Source: JAODBQ01 sp038213195 (lineage in GTDB: Bacteria > Actinomycetota > Acidimicrobiia > Acidimicrobiales > Ilumatobacteraceae). From it: a stretch of DNA of 27,498 bases. Under the pieces are notes generated by a model. It saw only the letters and a list, made by a program, of their open reading frames with translations. It ran no database searches and was not told the DNA's origin. Position numbers and translations under genes: made by a program. Each line of letters opens with the position of its first letter. Position 1 is the first letter of the stretch. Positions 14,550 to 21,782 of the stretch are shown piece by piece. Location: positions 1 to 27,498 of the forward strand of contig JBBQTN010000048.1 of assembly GCA_038213195.1 (NCBI GenBank), given 5' to 3'.

Positions 14550-15770
14550 TCAGCTCTGCAGGCCGCGTCCTGCGTAGGCGAAGCGGGCGCTGTCGTGGCC
14601 GGTGTAGCTGCTTTTGCCGAACGGGTCGTCGCAGCCCATCAACGTCGCGAACGCGGGTGGGTTGCGTGCGTACATCTCGTCGTCGACGGCGCTCAGGTCG
14701 TCGAGCTGGCGCACGAACAGGCGGTTGTAGGTGACGTGGATGACCACCCGCGCGCCCGGCGCGGTGCGGTCGCCCTGCCAGTGCCACACGCCGTTGCCCC
14801 AGAGCGCGATCGAGCCCTTCGGGCAGATGATCGGCACACCGCCGTCGCGGCTGTCGGCGCGTGTCGGAGCGCGCTTCCACGTGTGACTGCCGGGGATGAC
14901 CCAGGTCGGGCCGGCGTCCTCCGTCCAGTCCTCCAGCACCCAGCACGCCACGGCGATCAGGCCGAACTCGGGGAAGGGGTCGCGGATCAGCGGGTAGTCG
15001 GCATGCAGTCCGATCGCGCCGGGCCCGGCTTCCTTGTAGGTCCCCGACATCGCCCCGAGCAGGAACCCGTGCCCGACGACGCTCTCCGCCGCAGCGCACG
15101 CCAGCGGGTGCAGCGCGACCTCCTCGAACAAGCGGTTGCGCAGCAGCAGGCCGTTGGTCGTGAACGGGTGGTGGTCGAGCACCTCGCGCTGCACGACCTC
15201 GCGCAGCTCGTCGGCCATCGTCTCGGTGACCGCCCGCTCGATCACGGTGTAGCCCTGCTCGGCAAGCTCGCGCACCTGGCGCTCGAGCCCGAGCCGGCGG
15301 ACCCGATGCTCGAGGTCGGGGTTCTCGATGGTGCGGGCGGCGAGGTGGTCGTGCAGCCCGCCGAGCGCCTGCAGCCCTGCCCCGTCGCCGCCGAGGGCAC
15401 CCTCGATGCGAACTTCGCCGCTGCGGTGCACGAGCTCGCGGTTGGCGCGGGCGACCGCGTCGGGGCCCGCGGCGTAGACCGTCTGGGCGATCGCGAGGAT
15501 CGCCTGGTAGTCGCCGTCGATGCGCACATCCGCGCTGGGAAGGTCGCCCCGGCCGACCTCGGCGCGCCCGTCGGCGACCCGGAAGTGCCAGACCGCGCGG
15601 TCGTCGGGCAGCCCCAGCCCCGGCGGCGCGTCGGTGAACGACTCGCACACGGAGAAGCCCTCCCCGGCGGCGGTGCTCGGGGCGACGACGTCCTCCAGGT
15701 AACGGCGCGCCGCGGCGATCCAGCCGTCGGACAAGAACTCGACCCGGTCCTTCACGTCGACTGGCAGCAT
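14550..15770 (-). CDS. SCP2-like / phytanoyl-CoA dioxygenase-family fusion
   Basis: A 406-aa protein. The C-terminal part (about 165-390) is a PhyH-type Fe(II)/2-oxoglutarate dioxygenase: iron ligands His256 and Asp258 (GLHADYPL), distal His330 (GVWHWQGD) and the 2-oxoglutarate-binding Arg341 eleven residues later. The N-terminal 125 residues are separate and resemble an SCP2 sterol-carrier fold: a first helix with FLSDGWIAAARRYLE, a strand AVWHFRVADGRAEVGRGD, ADVRIDGDYQAILAIAQ and a closing SGEVRIEGAL. I assign the SCP2 part with moderate confidence. If right, a lipid-binding module is fused to a hydroxylase of a hydrophobic substrate. ATG 15770 has GGAGGAG 6 nt upstream. It heads the minus-strand unit with the two luciferase-like genes and is divergent from the phosphotriesterase-like gene (146-nt gap). 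Confidence 0.87.
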   Translation of the reverse strand: MLPVDVKDRVEFLSDGWIAAARRYLEDVVAPSTAAGEGFSVCESFTDAPPGLGLPDDRAVWHFRVADGRAEVGRGDLPSADVRIDGDYQAILAIAQTVYAAGPDAVARANRELVHRSGEVRIEGALGGDGAGLQALGGLHDHLAARTIENPDLEHRVRRLGLERQVRELAEQGYTVIERAVTETMADELREVVQREVLDHHPFTTNGLLLRNRLFEEVALHPLACAAAESVVGHGFLLGAMSGTYKEAGPGAIGLHADYPLIRDPFPEFGLIAVACWVLEDWTEDAGPTWVIPGSHTWKRAPTRADSRDGGVPIICPKGSIALWGNGVWHWQGDRTAPGARVVIHVTYNRLFVRQLDDLSAVDDEMYARNPPAFATLMGCDDPFGKSSYTGHDSARFAYAGRGLQS

Positions 15771-15904
15771 CTGCGCTCCTCCCGGTGGTGATCCCCGGCC
15801 AGCCTGCCACTCGTGCGCGCCGGCCGACCATCCGGGCCGCCGCATCGACGGCCTCGCGGCTCCGAGGGCCAGGCTCGGCTCGGCGTCCCGCGACGCTCTC
15901 GCAG

Positions 15905-15910
15905 TACCGT
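15905..15910 (+). promoter_or_regulatory. -10-like hexamer TACCGT for the phosphotriesterase-like gene
   Basis: TACCGT, 6 nt (CGCCAC), then the GTG start at 15917. No Shine-Dalgarno exists between them, so the transcript would be leaderless. It lies in the 146-nt region shared with the divergent dioxygenase gene. Confidence 0.45.
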
Positions 15911-15916
15911 CGCCAC

Positions 15917-16894
15917 GTGCCCACCATCGAGACCGCCACAGGACCCGTCGACAGCGCCGAGCTCGGCCGCGTGCTGATGCACGAGCACGTGTTCATCATC
16001 TCGCCGGAGATGAAGGACAACGTGCCGGAGGAGTGGGGCGACGAGGAGGAGCGGATGGACGATGCCGCGCGGCGCCTGCAGGAGCTGAAGGAGAGCGGGA
16101 TCGACGCGATCCTCGACCCGACCGCGCTCGGGCTCGGCCGGTACATCCCGCGCATCGCCAAGCTGGCGACGAGGATCGATCTCAAGATCATCGTCGCGAC
16201 CGGTCTGTACACGTTCTACGAGGTGCCGCACTACTGGGCCGGCCGCCTCCCCGGCAGTGGCCCGAAGGGCACCGACCCGATGGTCAACCTGTTCGTGCGC
16301 GACATCACAGAGGGCATCGCCGGGACAGGCGTCAAGGCGGGCGTGATCAAGTGCGCGACAGACCGGCCCGGGGTCACCCCCGATGTCGAGCGGGTCCTGC
16401 GCGCCTGCGCGCAGGCCCACCGCGCGACCGGCGCACCGATCACCACCCACACGTTCGCAGCGGCACGCCGCGGTCTCGAGCAGCAGGAGATCTTCAGATC
16501 GGAAGGCGTCGACCTGACCAAGGTCGTCATCGGCCACAGCGGCGACACCGACGACCTCGGCTACCTCGAGGAGCTGATCGCCAACGGCAGCATCCTCGGG
16601 ATGGACCGCTTCGGCATCGACGGGTTCCTGACGACCGAGAAGCGGGTCGCGGTGATCGCCGAGCTGTGCGAGCGCGGCTACGCCGACCGGATGGTGCTCA
16701 GCCACGACGCGTCGTGCTACCTCGACTGGATCCCCGGCGAGATCCCGCCGTCGACGATGCCGCACTGGCACTACCTGCACATCAGCCGTGACGTCCTCCC
16801 CGCGCTGCGCGAGGCCGGGGTCACCGACGCGCAGATCGAGACGATGCTGGTCGACACGCCACGACGGTTCCTGGAGAACGCCGGCCCGTACTGA
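15917..16894 (+). CDS. Phosphotriesterase-family metal-dependent hydrolase
   Basis: A 325-aa amidohydrolase-superfamily TIM barrel of the phosphotriesterase/PTE-like lactonase family. The binuclear metal site is complete: His22 and His24 (LMHEHV), bridging Lys145 (VIKCAT), His178 (TTHTF), His207 (IGHSGD) and Asp264 (SHDAS). The ends match the family, including a closing DTPRRFLENA. Family members hydrolyse lactones, esters or organophosphates; most natural ones are lactonases, so a lactone or ester from the neighbouring oxidative pathway is a reasonable guess only. I chose GTG 15917 because the family starts just before the TGPV segment and the HEH motif; codons further upstream are low-complexity. 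A TACCGT hexamer 6 nt before the GTG and no ribosome site suggest leaderless expression. It is divergent from the dioxygenase unit. Confidence 0.93.
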   Translation: MPTIETATGPVDSAELGRVLMHEHVFIISPEMKDNVPEEWGDEEERMDDAARRLQELKESGIDAILDPTALGLGRYIPRIAKLATRIDLKIIVATGLYTFYEVPHYWAGRLPGSGPKGTDPMVNLFVRDITEGIAGTGVKAGVIKCATDRPGVTPDVERVLRACAQAHRATGAPITTHTFAAARRGLEQQEIFRSEGVDLTKVVIGHSGDTDDLGYLEELIANGSILGMDRFGIDGFLTTEKRVAVIAELCERGYADRMVLSHDASCYLDWIPGEIPPSTMPHWHYLHISRDVLPALREAGVTDAQIETMLVDTPRRFLENAGPY

Positions 16895-16982
16895 GCGAGT
16901 CGTGGACGGTCACCTCGATCGGGTGAGCCAACGAGCACACCGTCGCAGCCGGCGCCCCCCGTGAGAACCGGCGCGGCGCCGA

Positions 16983-16988
16983 TACCGT
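16983..16988 (+). promoter_or_regulatory. -10-like hexamer TACCGT upstream of the first alpha/beta hydrolase
   Basis: TACCGT lies 57 nt before ATG 17046. A transcript beginning about 7 nt later would have a roughly 50-nt leader that starts at or near a GTG (16995) opening a 12-codon reading frame. Confidence 0.35.
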
Positions 16989-16994
16989 TTGGCG

Positions 16995-17033
16995 GTGCGT
17001 TGCCGCCACCAGGCGTCGCGGTCGGACTGCTGA
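16995..17033 (+). CDS. Possible 12-codon upstream peptide (uORF)
   Basis: GTG 16995 starts 6 nt after a TACCGT hexamer, the same spacing as the leaderless phosphotriesterase-like gene, and reads MRCRHQASRSDC before a TGA at 17031-17033. The stop lies 12 nt before the hydrolase ATG. A leaderless leader peptide with two cysteines would be possible, but so short a frame can occur by chance. Confidence 0.2.
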   Translation: MRCRHQASRSDC

Positions 17034-17045
17034 CGGGAGAACTCC

Positions 17046-17699
17046 ATGCCTACGGAAACCCGCAGGTCGCCAGGCCTGGCCGCCGAGACCCGGGCCGTGC
17101 CCGAGTTCGCCTCGTTCGTCGCCGCCGCCGGCCCGTTGCTCGTCGCCGCGCCCCGTGGCGACGGTCACCCCGTGCTCGTCCTGCCGGGCTTCCGCGGCGA
17201 CGACGATTCGACCCGTCCGATGCGCTGGTTCCTGCGCAGGTTGGGCTACCACGTCCACGGCTGGCGGCTGGGCGTCAACGTCGGTCCGACGAGCGGCATC
17301 ACGCAGGGCCTCGCGACGCGGTTCAGCGAGCTGACCGACAAGTACGACGAGCCGGTCAGCGTCATCGGTTGGAGCCTCGGCGGCGTGTATGCGCGGGCCA
17401 TCGGCGGGCGCGTTCCCGCCCGAGTCCGCCAGGTGATCACCCTGGGTAGCCCGCTGCGCGGGACGTCCGACGCTGCGCCGGCCGTGCCCGTCACGTCGAT
17501 CTACAGCCGCACTGACGCGATCGTGTCCTGGCGCGCGTCCATGCTCCCGATCGCGCCGCGGCGCGAGAACGTCGAGATCCGCGGCAGCCATCTCGGCCTC
17601 GGTTTCAATCCGTCGGTGCTCGTCGTCATCGCCGACCGCCTCGCTCAGCCGCGCGGCGACTGGCAACCGTTCCAGGTCCCGCGCTGGGCGCGTCTCTGA
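17046..17699 (+). CDS. Alpha/beta hydrolase 1 (esterase/lipase-like)
   Basis: A 217-aa alpha/beta-hydrolase. The nucleophile elbow is VIGWSLGG with Ser110, the acid is probably Asp157 in YSRTDAIVSW and the base His182 in GSHLGLG, so the triad is complete. The segment HPVLVLPGFRGDD (41-53) gives the oxyanion-side HG-like turn. The short length leaves almost no lid. ATG 17046 has GGGAG 7 nt upstream. It closely resembles the next gene in motif order and ending (both finish with VIADRLAQP...), so the two are paralogues. It opens a plus-strand run with the WS/DGAT and PlsC genes, which suggests a lipid ester substrate; that is inferred from context. The substrate cannot be read from the sequence. 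Confidence 0.88.
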   Translation: MPTETRRSPGLAAETRAVPEFASFVAAAGPLLVAAPRGDGHPVLVLPGFRGDDDSTRPMRWFLRRLGYHVHGWRLGVNVGPTSGITQGLATRFSELTDKYDEPVSVIGWSLGGVYARAIGGRVPARVRQVITLGSPLRGTSDAAPAVPVTSIYSRTDAIVSWRASMLPIAPRRENVEIRGSHLGLGFNPSVLVVIADRLAQPRGDWQPFQVPRWARL

Positions 17700-17855
17700 C
17701 CGACGGCCGACGCGGACGCGCCCGCTGTTGCGTGGCGCCGCCGGTTCCGGGTACACGACAGGTGTGGCGGCGCGCGAGCATGTCCCATCACTCGACATGG
17801 GGGCAGGTCGTGAAACTCATCGCAAGCGCCGACCAGCGGTGGCCGAGCGGGCCGC

Positions 17856-18692
17856 ATGGTAGAGATCATGGTTGAGGGGACAGCCGTCACGCGGCCCAGG
17901 GTGGAGAAGAGCCCGGGCCTCGGATACCTGATCGCCGAAGCTCGCGCAGGCCTCGAGGCGGCGGCGCTCGTGCCGACGATGCCGCTGCTGCTGCGGGCGC
18001 CGCGCAGCGACGGCCACCACGTCGTGGCGATCCCACCGTTCGGCGCGGGCGACGCCTTCACGACCGTGATGCGTCGCTACCTCGGCCAGCTCGGCTACAA
18101 GGTCCACCGTTGGGGACGCGCCGAGATCCTCGCCCTGCACCGTCTGGACACCGTCGCCGTCGCCCGGTTGCACGAGATCGCCGCCGAGGCCGGCGGGCCG
18201 GTGAGCCTGATCGGTCACAGCCTCGGCGGGATCTACGCCCGCGAGGTGGCGCGTGCCGCTCCCGAGCTCGTCCGTCGTGTGGTCACCGTCGGCAGTCCGT
18301 TCGGCGGTGACCTGAAGTCCAACGTGGTGTGGCCGATGTACGAAGCGGTCACCGGCACCCGCATCAAGAGCATCCCGCCGTCGTTCTTGGTGCGGATGAA
18401 CGAGCCGCTGCCGGTGCCTTCGACGGCGATCTACTCGCGCAGCGACGGCGTGGTGGCGTGGAACTCGTGCATCGACGAGGAGGCGCCCGACGCCGAGAAC
18501 GTGCGCGTGCCCGGCAGCCACATGGGGCTGCTGCACAACCCTGCGGCCTTGTACGTGATCGCCGACCGGCTGGCCCAACCGCCCGGCACGCACGAGCCGT
18601 TCGAGCCGCCGATGTGGCTGCGGATGTTCGCCCACCGCGGCCCGTGGCGGCGTCCGCGTTGGTCTCCGCCCGAGGAGGGGGTCGCCAGATGA
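17856..18692 (+). CDS. Alpha/beta hydrolase 2 (esterase/lipase-like)
   Basis: A 278-aa paralogue of the preceding hydrolase. Ser122 sits in LIGHSLGG, Asp197 in YSRSDGVVAW and His222 in GSHMGLLHNP, a complete triad. An insertion of about 40 residues after VGSPFGG (KSNVVWPMYEAVTG...) may form a lid absent from paralogue 1, and a basic Trp/Arg-rich tail (253-270) could associate with membranes. ATG 17856 and in-frame ATG 17868 are both possible; neither has a good ribosome site. The 156-nt gap before it holds a CATGTC/GACATG inverted repeat (17779-17799) but no clear promoter. Its TGA overlaps an ATG that opens the 31-codon linker ORF leading to the WS/DGAT gene. Lipase or esterase action on storage lipid is the contextual guess. 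Confidence 0.88.
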   Translation: MVEIMVEGTAVTRPRVEKSPGLGYLIAEARAGLEAAALVPTMPLLLRAPRSDGHHVVAIPPFGAGDAFTTVMRRYLGQLGYKVHRWGRAEILALHRLDTVAVARLHEIAAEAGGPVSLIGHSLGGIYAREVARAAPELVRRVVTVGSPFGGDLKSNVVWPMYEAVTGTRIKSIPPSFLVRMNEPLPVPSTAIYSRSDGVVAWNSCIDEEAPDAENVRVPGSHMGLLHNPAALYVIADRLAQPPGTHEPFEPPMWLRMFAHRGPWRRPRWSPPEEGVAR

Positions 18693-18788
18693 GCGAGCGC
18701 CGCGAGCGAATCATGAGGTCCGGCGCTTCGGCGCGCCGCGCCGAACTGCTCATCCGCAGACCGCCGAAGGCGGTCGCCAGATGAGCAG
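18680..18788 (+). repeat. 92-nt hairpin module bounded by a 15-nt direct repeat
   Basis: GGTCGCCAGATGAGC occurs at 18680-18694 and again at 18772-18786, exactly 92 nt apart. Between them lie two adjacent inverted repeats: TTCGGCG/CGCCGAA (18727-18733, 18739-18745) and a nested hairpin with outer arms CTGCTCATC/GATGAGCAG (18746-18754, 18780-18788) and inner arms GACCGCC/GGCGGTC (18759-18765, 18769-18775, GAA loop). The inner segment also holds GAGCGCCGCGAGCG. The second direct repeat carries the start of the WS/DGAT gene, the first the end of the hydrolase gene. It looks like a small mobile or repetitive palindromic element. Confidence 0.6.
18689..18784 (+). CDS. 31-aa linker ORF within the hairpin module
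   Basis: ATG 18689 overlaps the TGA of hydrolase 2 (ATGA), and the TGA at 18782-18784 overlaps the ATG of the WS/DGAT gene (ATGA again). The peptide is Arg/Ala-rich (MSERRERIMRSGASARRAEL...PKAVAR). It has no recognised domain and coincides with the repeat-bounded module. Its likely effect is to carry ribosomes across the hairpins and couple the flanking genes; whether the peptide itself matters is unknown. Confidence 0.3.
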   Translation: MSERRERIMRSGASARRAELLIRRPPKAVAR

Positions 18789-20289
18789 GATGCGGTCGAT
18801 GGACGCGGCGTTCCTGGCGATGGAGCGCCCGTCGGAACCACGCCACCTCGGCAGCGTGTACGTCTTCGGGCCGGGTCCCGACGGCCCGCTGACCTACGAG
18901 GTCGTGCGGGCGTTGTTGGAGGAGCGGCTCCCGCTCATCGCGTCCGGCCGGCGGGTGGTGGTCGAGGTGCCGCTCGGCCTCGGCCGTCCGTCGTGGGGGA
19001 CCGACCAGCGCTTCGACCTCGAGTTCCACCTGCGCCACACGGCGGTACCGGGGTCGGTCGGCCCTGCTGCCTTGGCGGACCTGATCGCCCGCCTCCACGC
19101 CCGCCCGCTGGACCGTTCGCGCCCGTTGTGGGAGCTGTGGTTCATCGACGGCCTGCCGGACGGACGCATCGCGCTGTACGCCAAGATCCACATGGCCGCG
19201 ATCGACGACATCAGCGGCGCCGAGGTGATGACCGCCCTGCTCTCCACCGGCGCGGACCGCGTCGCCCACGTCGACCTCGCCGCGCACGAGCAGCAGCACG
19301 CCCCGCTCGACCGTCTGCTCGGTGCGCTCCCCGATCAGCTACGCCGTGCCGCCGGGTTCCCCGGTCGCCTCGCCGGTCGGGCGATGCACTCGTTCGGCGG
19401 ACAGATCGCCGGGATGAGCGAGACGTTGGTCGAGACGATCCACCGCACCCCTGGGCTCGATCCGCTGGCACGCTTCCTGCCGGCGCCCATCGACAGCCGG
19501 TTCGTCGGCGAGGTCCTCGACGAGCACTCCACCGGGCGTGCGCCGCGGCTGTCGTGGAACGGCCCGGTCACCGCGCACCGTCGGTTCGCGATGACCCAAC
19601 TGCCGCTCGACTCGATCGTCGCCATCAAACGTGCCGCCGGCACCAGCGTCAATGACGTGGTGGTTGCCGTGTGCGCAGGGGCGCTGCGACACTGGCTCGA
19701 CGCCCACCGCGAGCTGCCCACGTCACCGCTGGTGGCGATGGTGCCGATGCTCGTCGGCGGCGAGGGCAACGACGACGCGCACGTGGCCGGTCTCGTGGTG
19801 GCGCTGCCGACCAACGTCGTCGACCCTGCGCTGCGCCTGCGCCGCACCAGCGACGCGCTGCGCGCCGCGAAGCAACGACGGGTCGCGGTCCCCGCCTCGG
19901 TGATGCAGGATGTGTCGATGTTCGCCCCGCCGGCGCTCGCCGCGCTCGCAGGTCGGCTCGTCGGCGCGCTCCCGCACAGCTCCTTCGCCAGTCCGACGGT
20001 CAACCTGGCGATCACCAACGTGCCGGGCTCGCGCGACGAGGTCTACCTGGCCGGCCGTCCGCTGCTCGCCAACTACCCGGTGCTGACGATCAACCAGCTG
20101 TCGCCGTTGCACATCGGGCTGCAATCCAGTCACGGTGCGATCGGCGTCGGGGCGCTGTCGTGCCGCGACACGCTCAGCGATCTCGCGCCACTGGTCGAGC
20201 GGATGCCGATCGAGCTCGACGACCTCGTCACCGCGGTCGGCGCGACCGCGACGAGCACGAAGGGCTCCAAGAACGGGAGGCGCCGATGA
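18781..20289 (+). CDS. WS/DGAT-family acyltransferase 1, degenerate active-site motif
   Basis: A 502-aa member of the bacterial wax ester synthase/diacylglycerol acyltransferase family. The N-terminus MRSMDAAFLAMERPSEPRHLGSV and PLDRSRPLWELWFIDGL (109-125) are typical, as is the C-terminal NLAITNVPGSRDEVYLAGRPL (about 412-432). Where the family has HHxxxDG, this protein has HMAAIDD (137-143): the second His, the proposed catalytic base, is Met and the Gly is Asp. Either it has another activity, is a regulatory partner, or works differently. Translation starts at the ATG in an ATGA overlap with the 31-codon linker ORF; an initiating ribosome site is poor and the start lies inside a hairpin arm. 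The stop overlaps the start of the HAD-PlsC gene (ATGA). The second WS/DGAT of the cluster has the intact motif. Confidence 0.92.
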   Translation: MSRMRSMDAAFLAMERPSEPRHLGSVYVFGPGPDGPLTYEVVRALLEERLPLIASGRRVVVEVPLGLGRPSWGTDQRFDLEFHLRHTAVPGSVGPAALADLIARLHARPLDRSRPLWELWFIDGLPDGRIALYAKIHMAAIDDISGAEVMTALLSTGADRVAHVDLAAHEQQHAPLDRLLGALPDQLRRAAGFPGRLAGRAMHSFGGQIAGMSETLVETIHRTPGLDPLARFLPAPIDSRFVGEVLDEHSTGRAPRLSWNGPVTAHRRFAMTQLPLDSIVAIKRAAGTSVNDVVVAVCAGALRHWLDAHRELPTSPLVAMVPMLVGGEGNDDAHVAGLVVALPTNVVDPALRLRRTSDALRAAKQRRVAVPASVMQDVSMFAPPALAALAGRLVGALPHSSFASPTVNLAITNVPGSRDEVYLAGRPLLANYPVLTINQLSPLHIGLQSSHGAIGVGALSCRDTLSDLAPLVERMPIELDDLVTAVGATATSTKGSKNGRRR

Positions 20290-21728
20290 GTCCGCGCAGC
20301 ACAGCGAGCGGCCCACGTGCCGCGGCCTTCTTCGATCTCGATCGGACGCTCGTCGCCGGTCCCTCTGCGACCGTGTTCGCCGACAGCCTGCGCGCCGCAG
20401 GCATCGCCCAGCGGAGGATCCCCGGCACCGAGGCCGTGGCCGCGTCCTACCAGGCGCTCGGCGAGACGATGCTCACCGCCGCCGCGGCGAGGATCGCGGC
20501 CCGTGCCACGTCCGGCTGGTCGGTCGAGGTGGTCAGGACGGCCGCCGAAGCCGCCGCCGACCAGTTGATGACGATCGTGCAGCCGTACGCGCCGGGGGTG
20601 ATCGCCGAGCACCGCGAGGCGGGTCGGCTGCTGGTGATGGCGACAACCAGCCCGGCCGCGCTGGTCACGCCGTTCGCGCTGCGCCTCGGGATGGACGCGG
20701 TGGTCGCCACGGGCTGGGCGACGAGCGGCGGCGAGTACACGGGAGAGCTCGACGGCCCCGTCGTGTGGGGCCGCGGCAAGCTCGATGCGGCACGCGCGTG
20801 GGCCGCCGACGAGCAGGTCGACCTGTCCAGCTCGTGGGCCTACAGCGACAGCTACTACGACGCCCCGCTGCTCGCCGCCGTCGGTCACCCCGTCGCCGTC
20901 AACCCGGACGTCCGTCTGGCCGGACTGGCCCGGCTGCGCGGTTGGCCGATCCGCCACTTCGACCTGCCCGAGGGGGTGCCGAAGATCCTCGGGCGTGAGC
21001 TGCAGGCGTGGACGCGCTTCCTGCAGCGACCCGAACTGCTGTCCAACGTCCGCCTCGACGTGGCCGGCATCGAGAAGATCCCCCGCGAGGGGCCTGTGAT
21101 CGCGGTGTTCAACCACCGCAGCTACTTCGACGCCCCCGTCGTCACGACCGTGCTCGGGCAGACGGGGCGGTCGTTCCGCTTCCTCGGCAAGAAGGAGGTG
21201 TTCGACGCGCCGGTCGTCGGGATGTTCTCGCGGATGGCCGGTGGGATCCGCGTCAACCGCTCGTCGGGCTCGCACGAGCCGTTGGAACAGGCGATCAAGG
21301 TCCTGCAAGCCGGCGAGGCGATCGCGCTCTCGCCGGAGGGGACCATCCCGCGCGGCCCTGCGTTCTTCGCCACCGAGTTGCAGGGTCGCTGGGGCGCGGC
21401 GCGCCTCGCCGCGGCAACCGGCGCGCAGGTGATCCCGATCGGGTTGTGGGGTACGGAGAAGGTGTGGCCACGCAACTCACGGCTGCCGCGGCTGAACTTC
21501 GCCGACCGCCCCGAGATCCGGGTGCGCGTCGGCGATCCGGTGCCGCTCAAGCACCGCAGCCCGGACGCCGACACCAAGCGGATCATGCGCGCCCTGGTCG
21601 ATCTGCTCCCCGATGAGGCGCGCATCGCGCGGACGCCGACACCCGAAGAGCTGGCCGCAACGTATCCGGCCGGCTACCGCGGCGATCCCGAGCGGGAGGC
21701 CGTGCGCCGTCCTGGCACCGACACGTGA
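20286..21728 (+). CDS. HAD-IB hydrolase / PlsC-type acyltransferase fusion
   Basis: A 480-aa two-domain protein. Residues about 10-225 are a HAD-superfamily IB phosphatase: DLDRT (17-21), motif II near MATTSPAAL (118-126), Lys165 in WGRGKLDAAR and motif IV SDSYYD (187-192). Residues about 250-450 are a PlsC 1-acylglycerol-3-phosphate acyltransferase: NHRSYFD (276-282) with the His277/Asp282 catalytic pair, then RVNRSSG (322-328) and SPEGTIPRG (349-357). The same fusion is known in mycobacteria (PlsC, Rv2483c), where it adjoins a WS/DGAT gene, as here. It probably supplies phosphatidic acid and perhaps dephosphorylates a lipid intermediate on the way to triacylglycerol. ATG 20286 has GGGAGG 6 nt upstream and overlaps the WS/DGAT 1 stop. 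Confidence 0.93.
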   Translation: MSPRSTASGPRAAAFFDLDRTLVAGPSATVFADSLRAAGIAQRRIPGTEAVAASYQALGETMLTAAAARIAARATSGWSVEVVRTAAEAAADQLMTIVQPYAPGVIAEHREAGRLLVMATTSPAALVTPFALRLGMDAVVATGWATSGGEYTGELDGPVVWGRGKLDAARAWAADEQVDLSSSWAYSDSYYDAPLLAAVGHPVAVNPDVRLAGLARLRGWPIRHFDLPEGVPKILGRELQAWTRFLQRPELLSNVRLDVAGIEKIPREGPVIAVFNHRSYFDAPVVTTVLGQTGRSFRFLGKKEVFDAPVVGMFSRMAGGIRVNRSSGSHEPLEQAIKVLQAGEAIALSPEGTIPRGPAFFATELQGRWGAARLAAATGAQVIPIGLWGTEKVWPRNSRLPRLNFADRPEIRVRVGDPVPLKHRSPDADTKRIMRALVDLLPDEARIARTPTPEELAATYPAGYRGDPEREAVRRPGTDT

Positions 21729-21782
21729 GCAACGAGCACGGCCCGCAGGGGATGCGGGTGGGCGCTCCCAGAGGAGACCGCG

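Noticed and set aside
17779..17799. CATGTC/GACATG inverted repeat before hydrolase 2 as an operator
   Set aside because: Six-base arms with a 9-nt spacer are weak evidence, and no promoter could be placed beside it.
21742..21758. CCCGCA/TGCGGG inverted repeat between the PlsC fusion and WS/DGAT 2 as a terminator
   Set aside because: Six-bp GC-rich arms are common by chance here, and the genes look cotranscribed.
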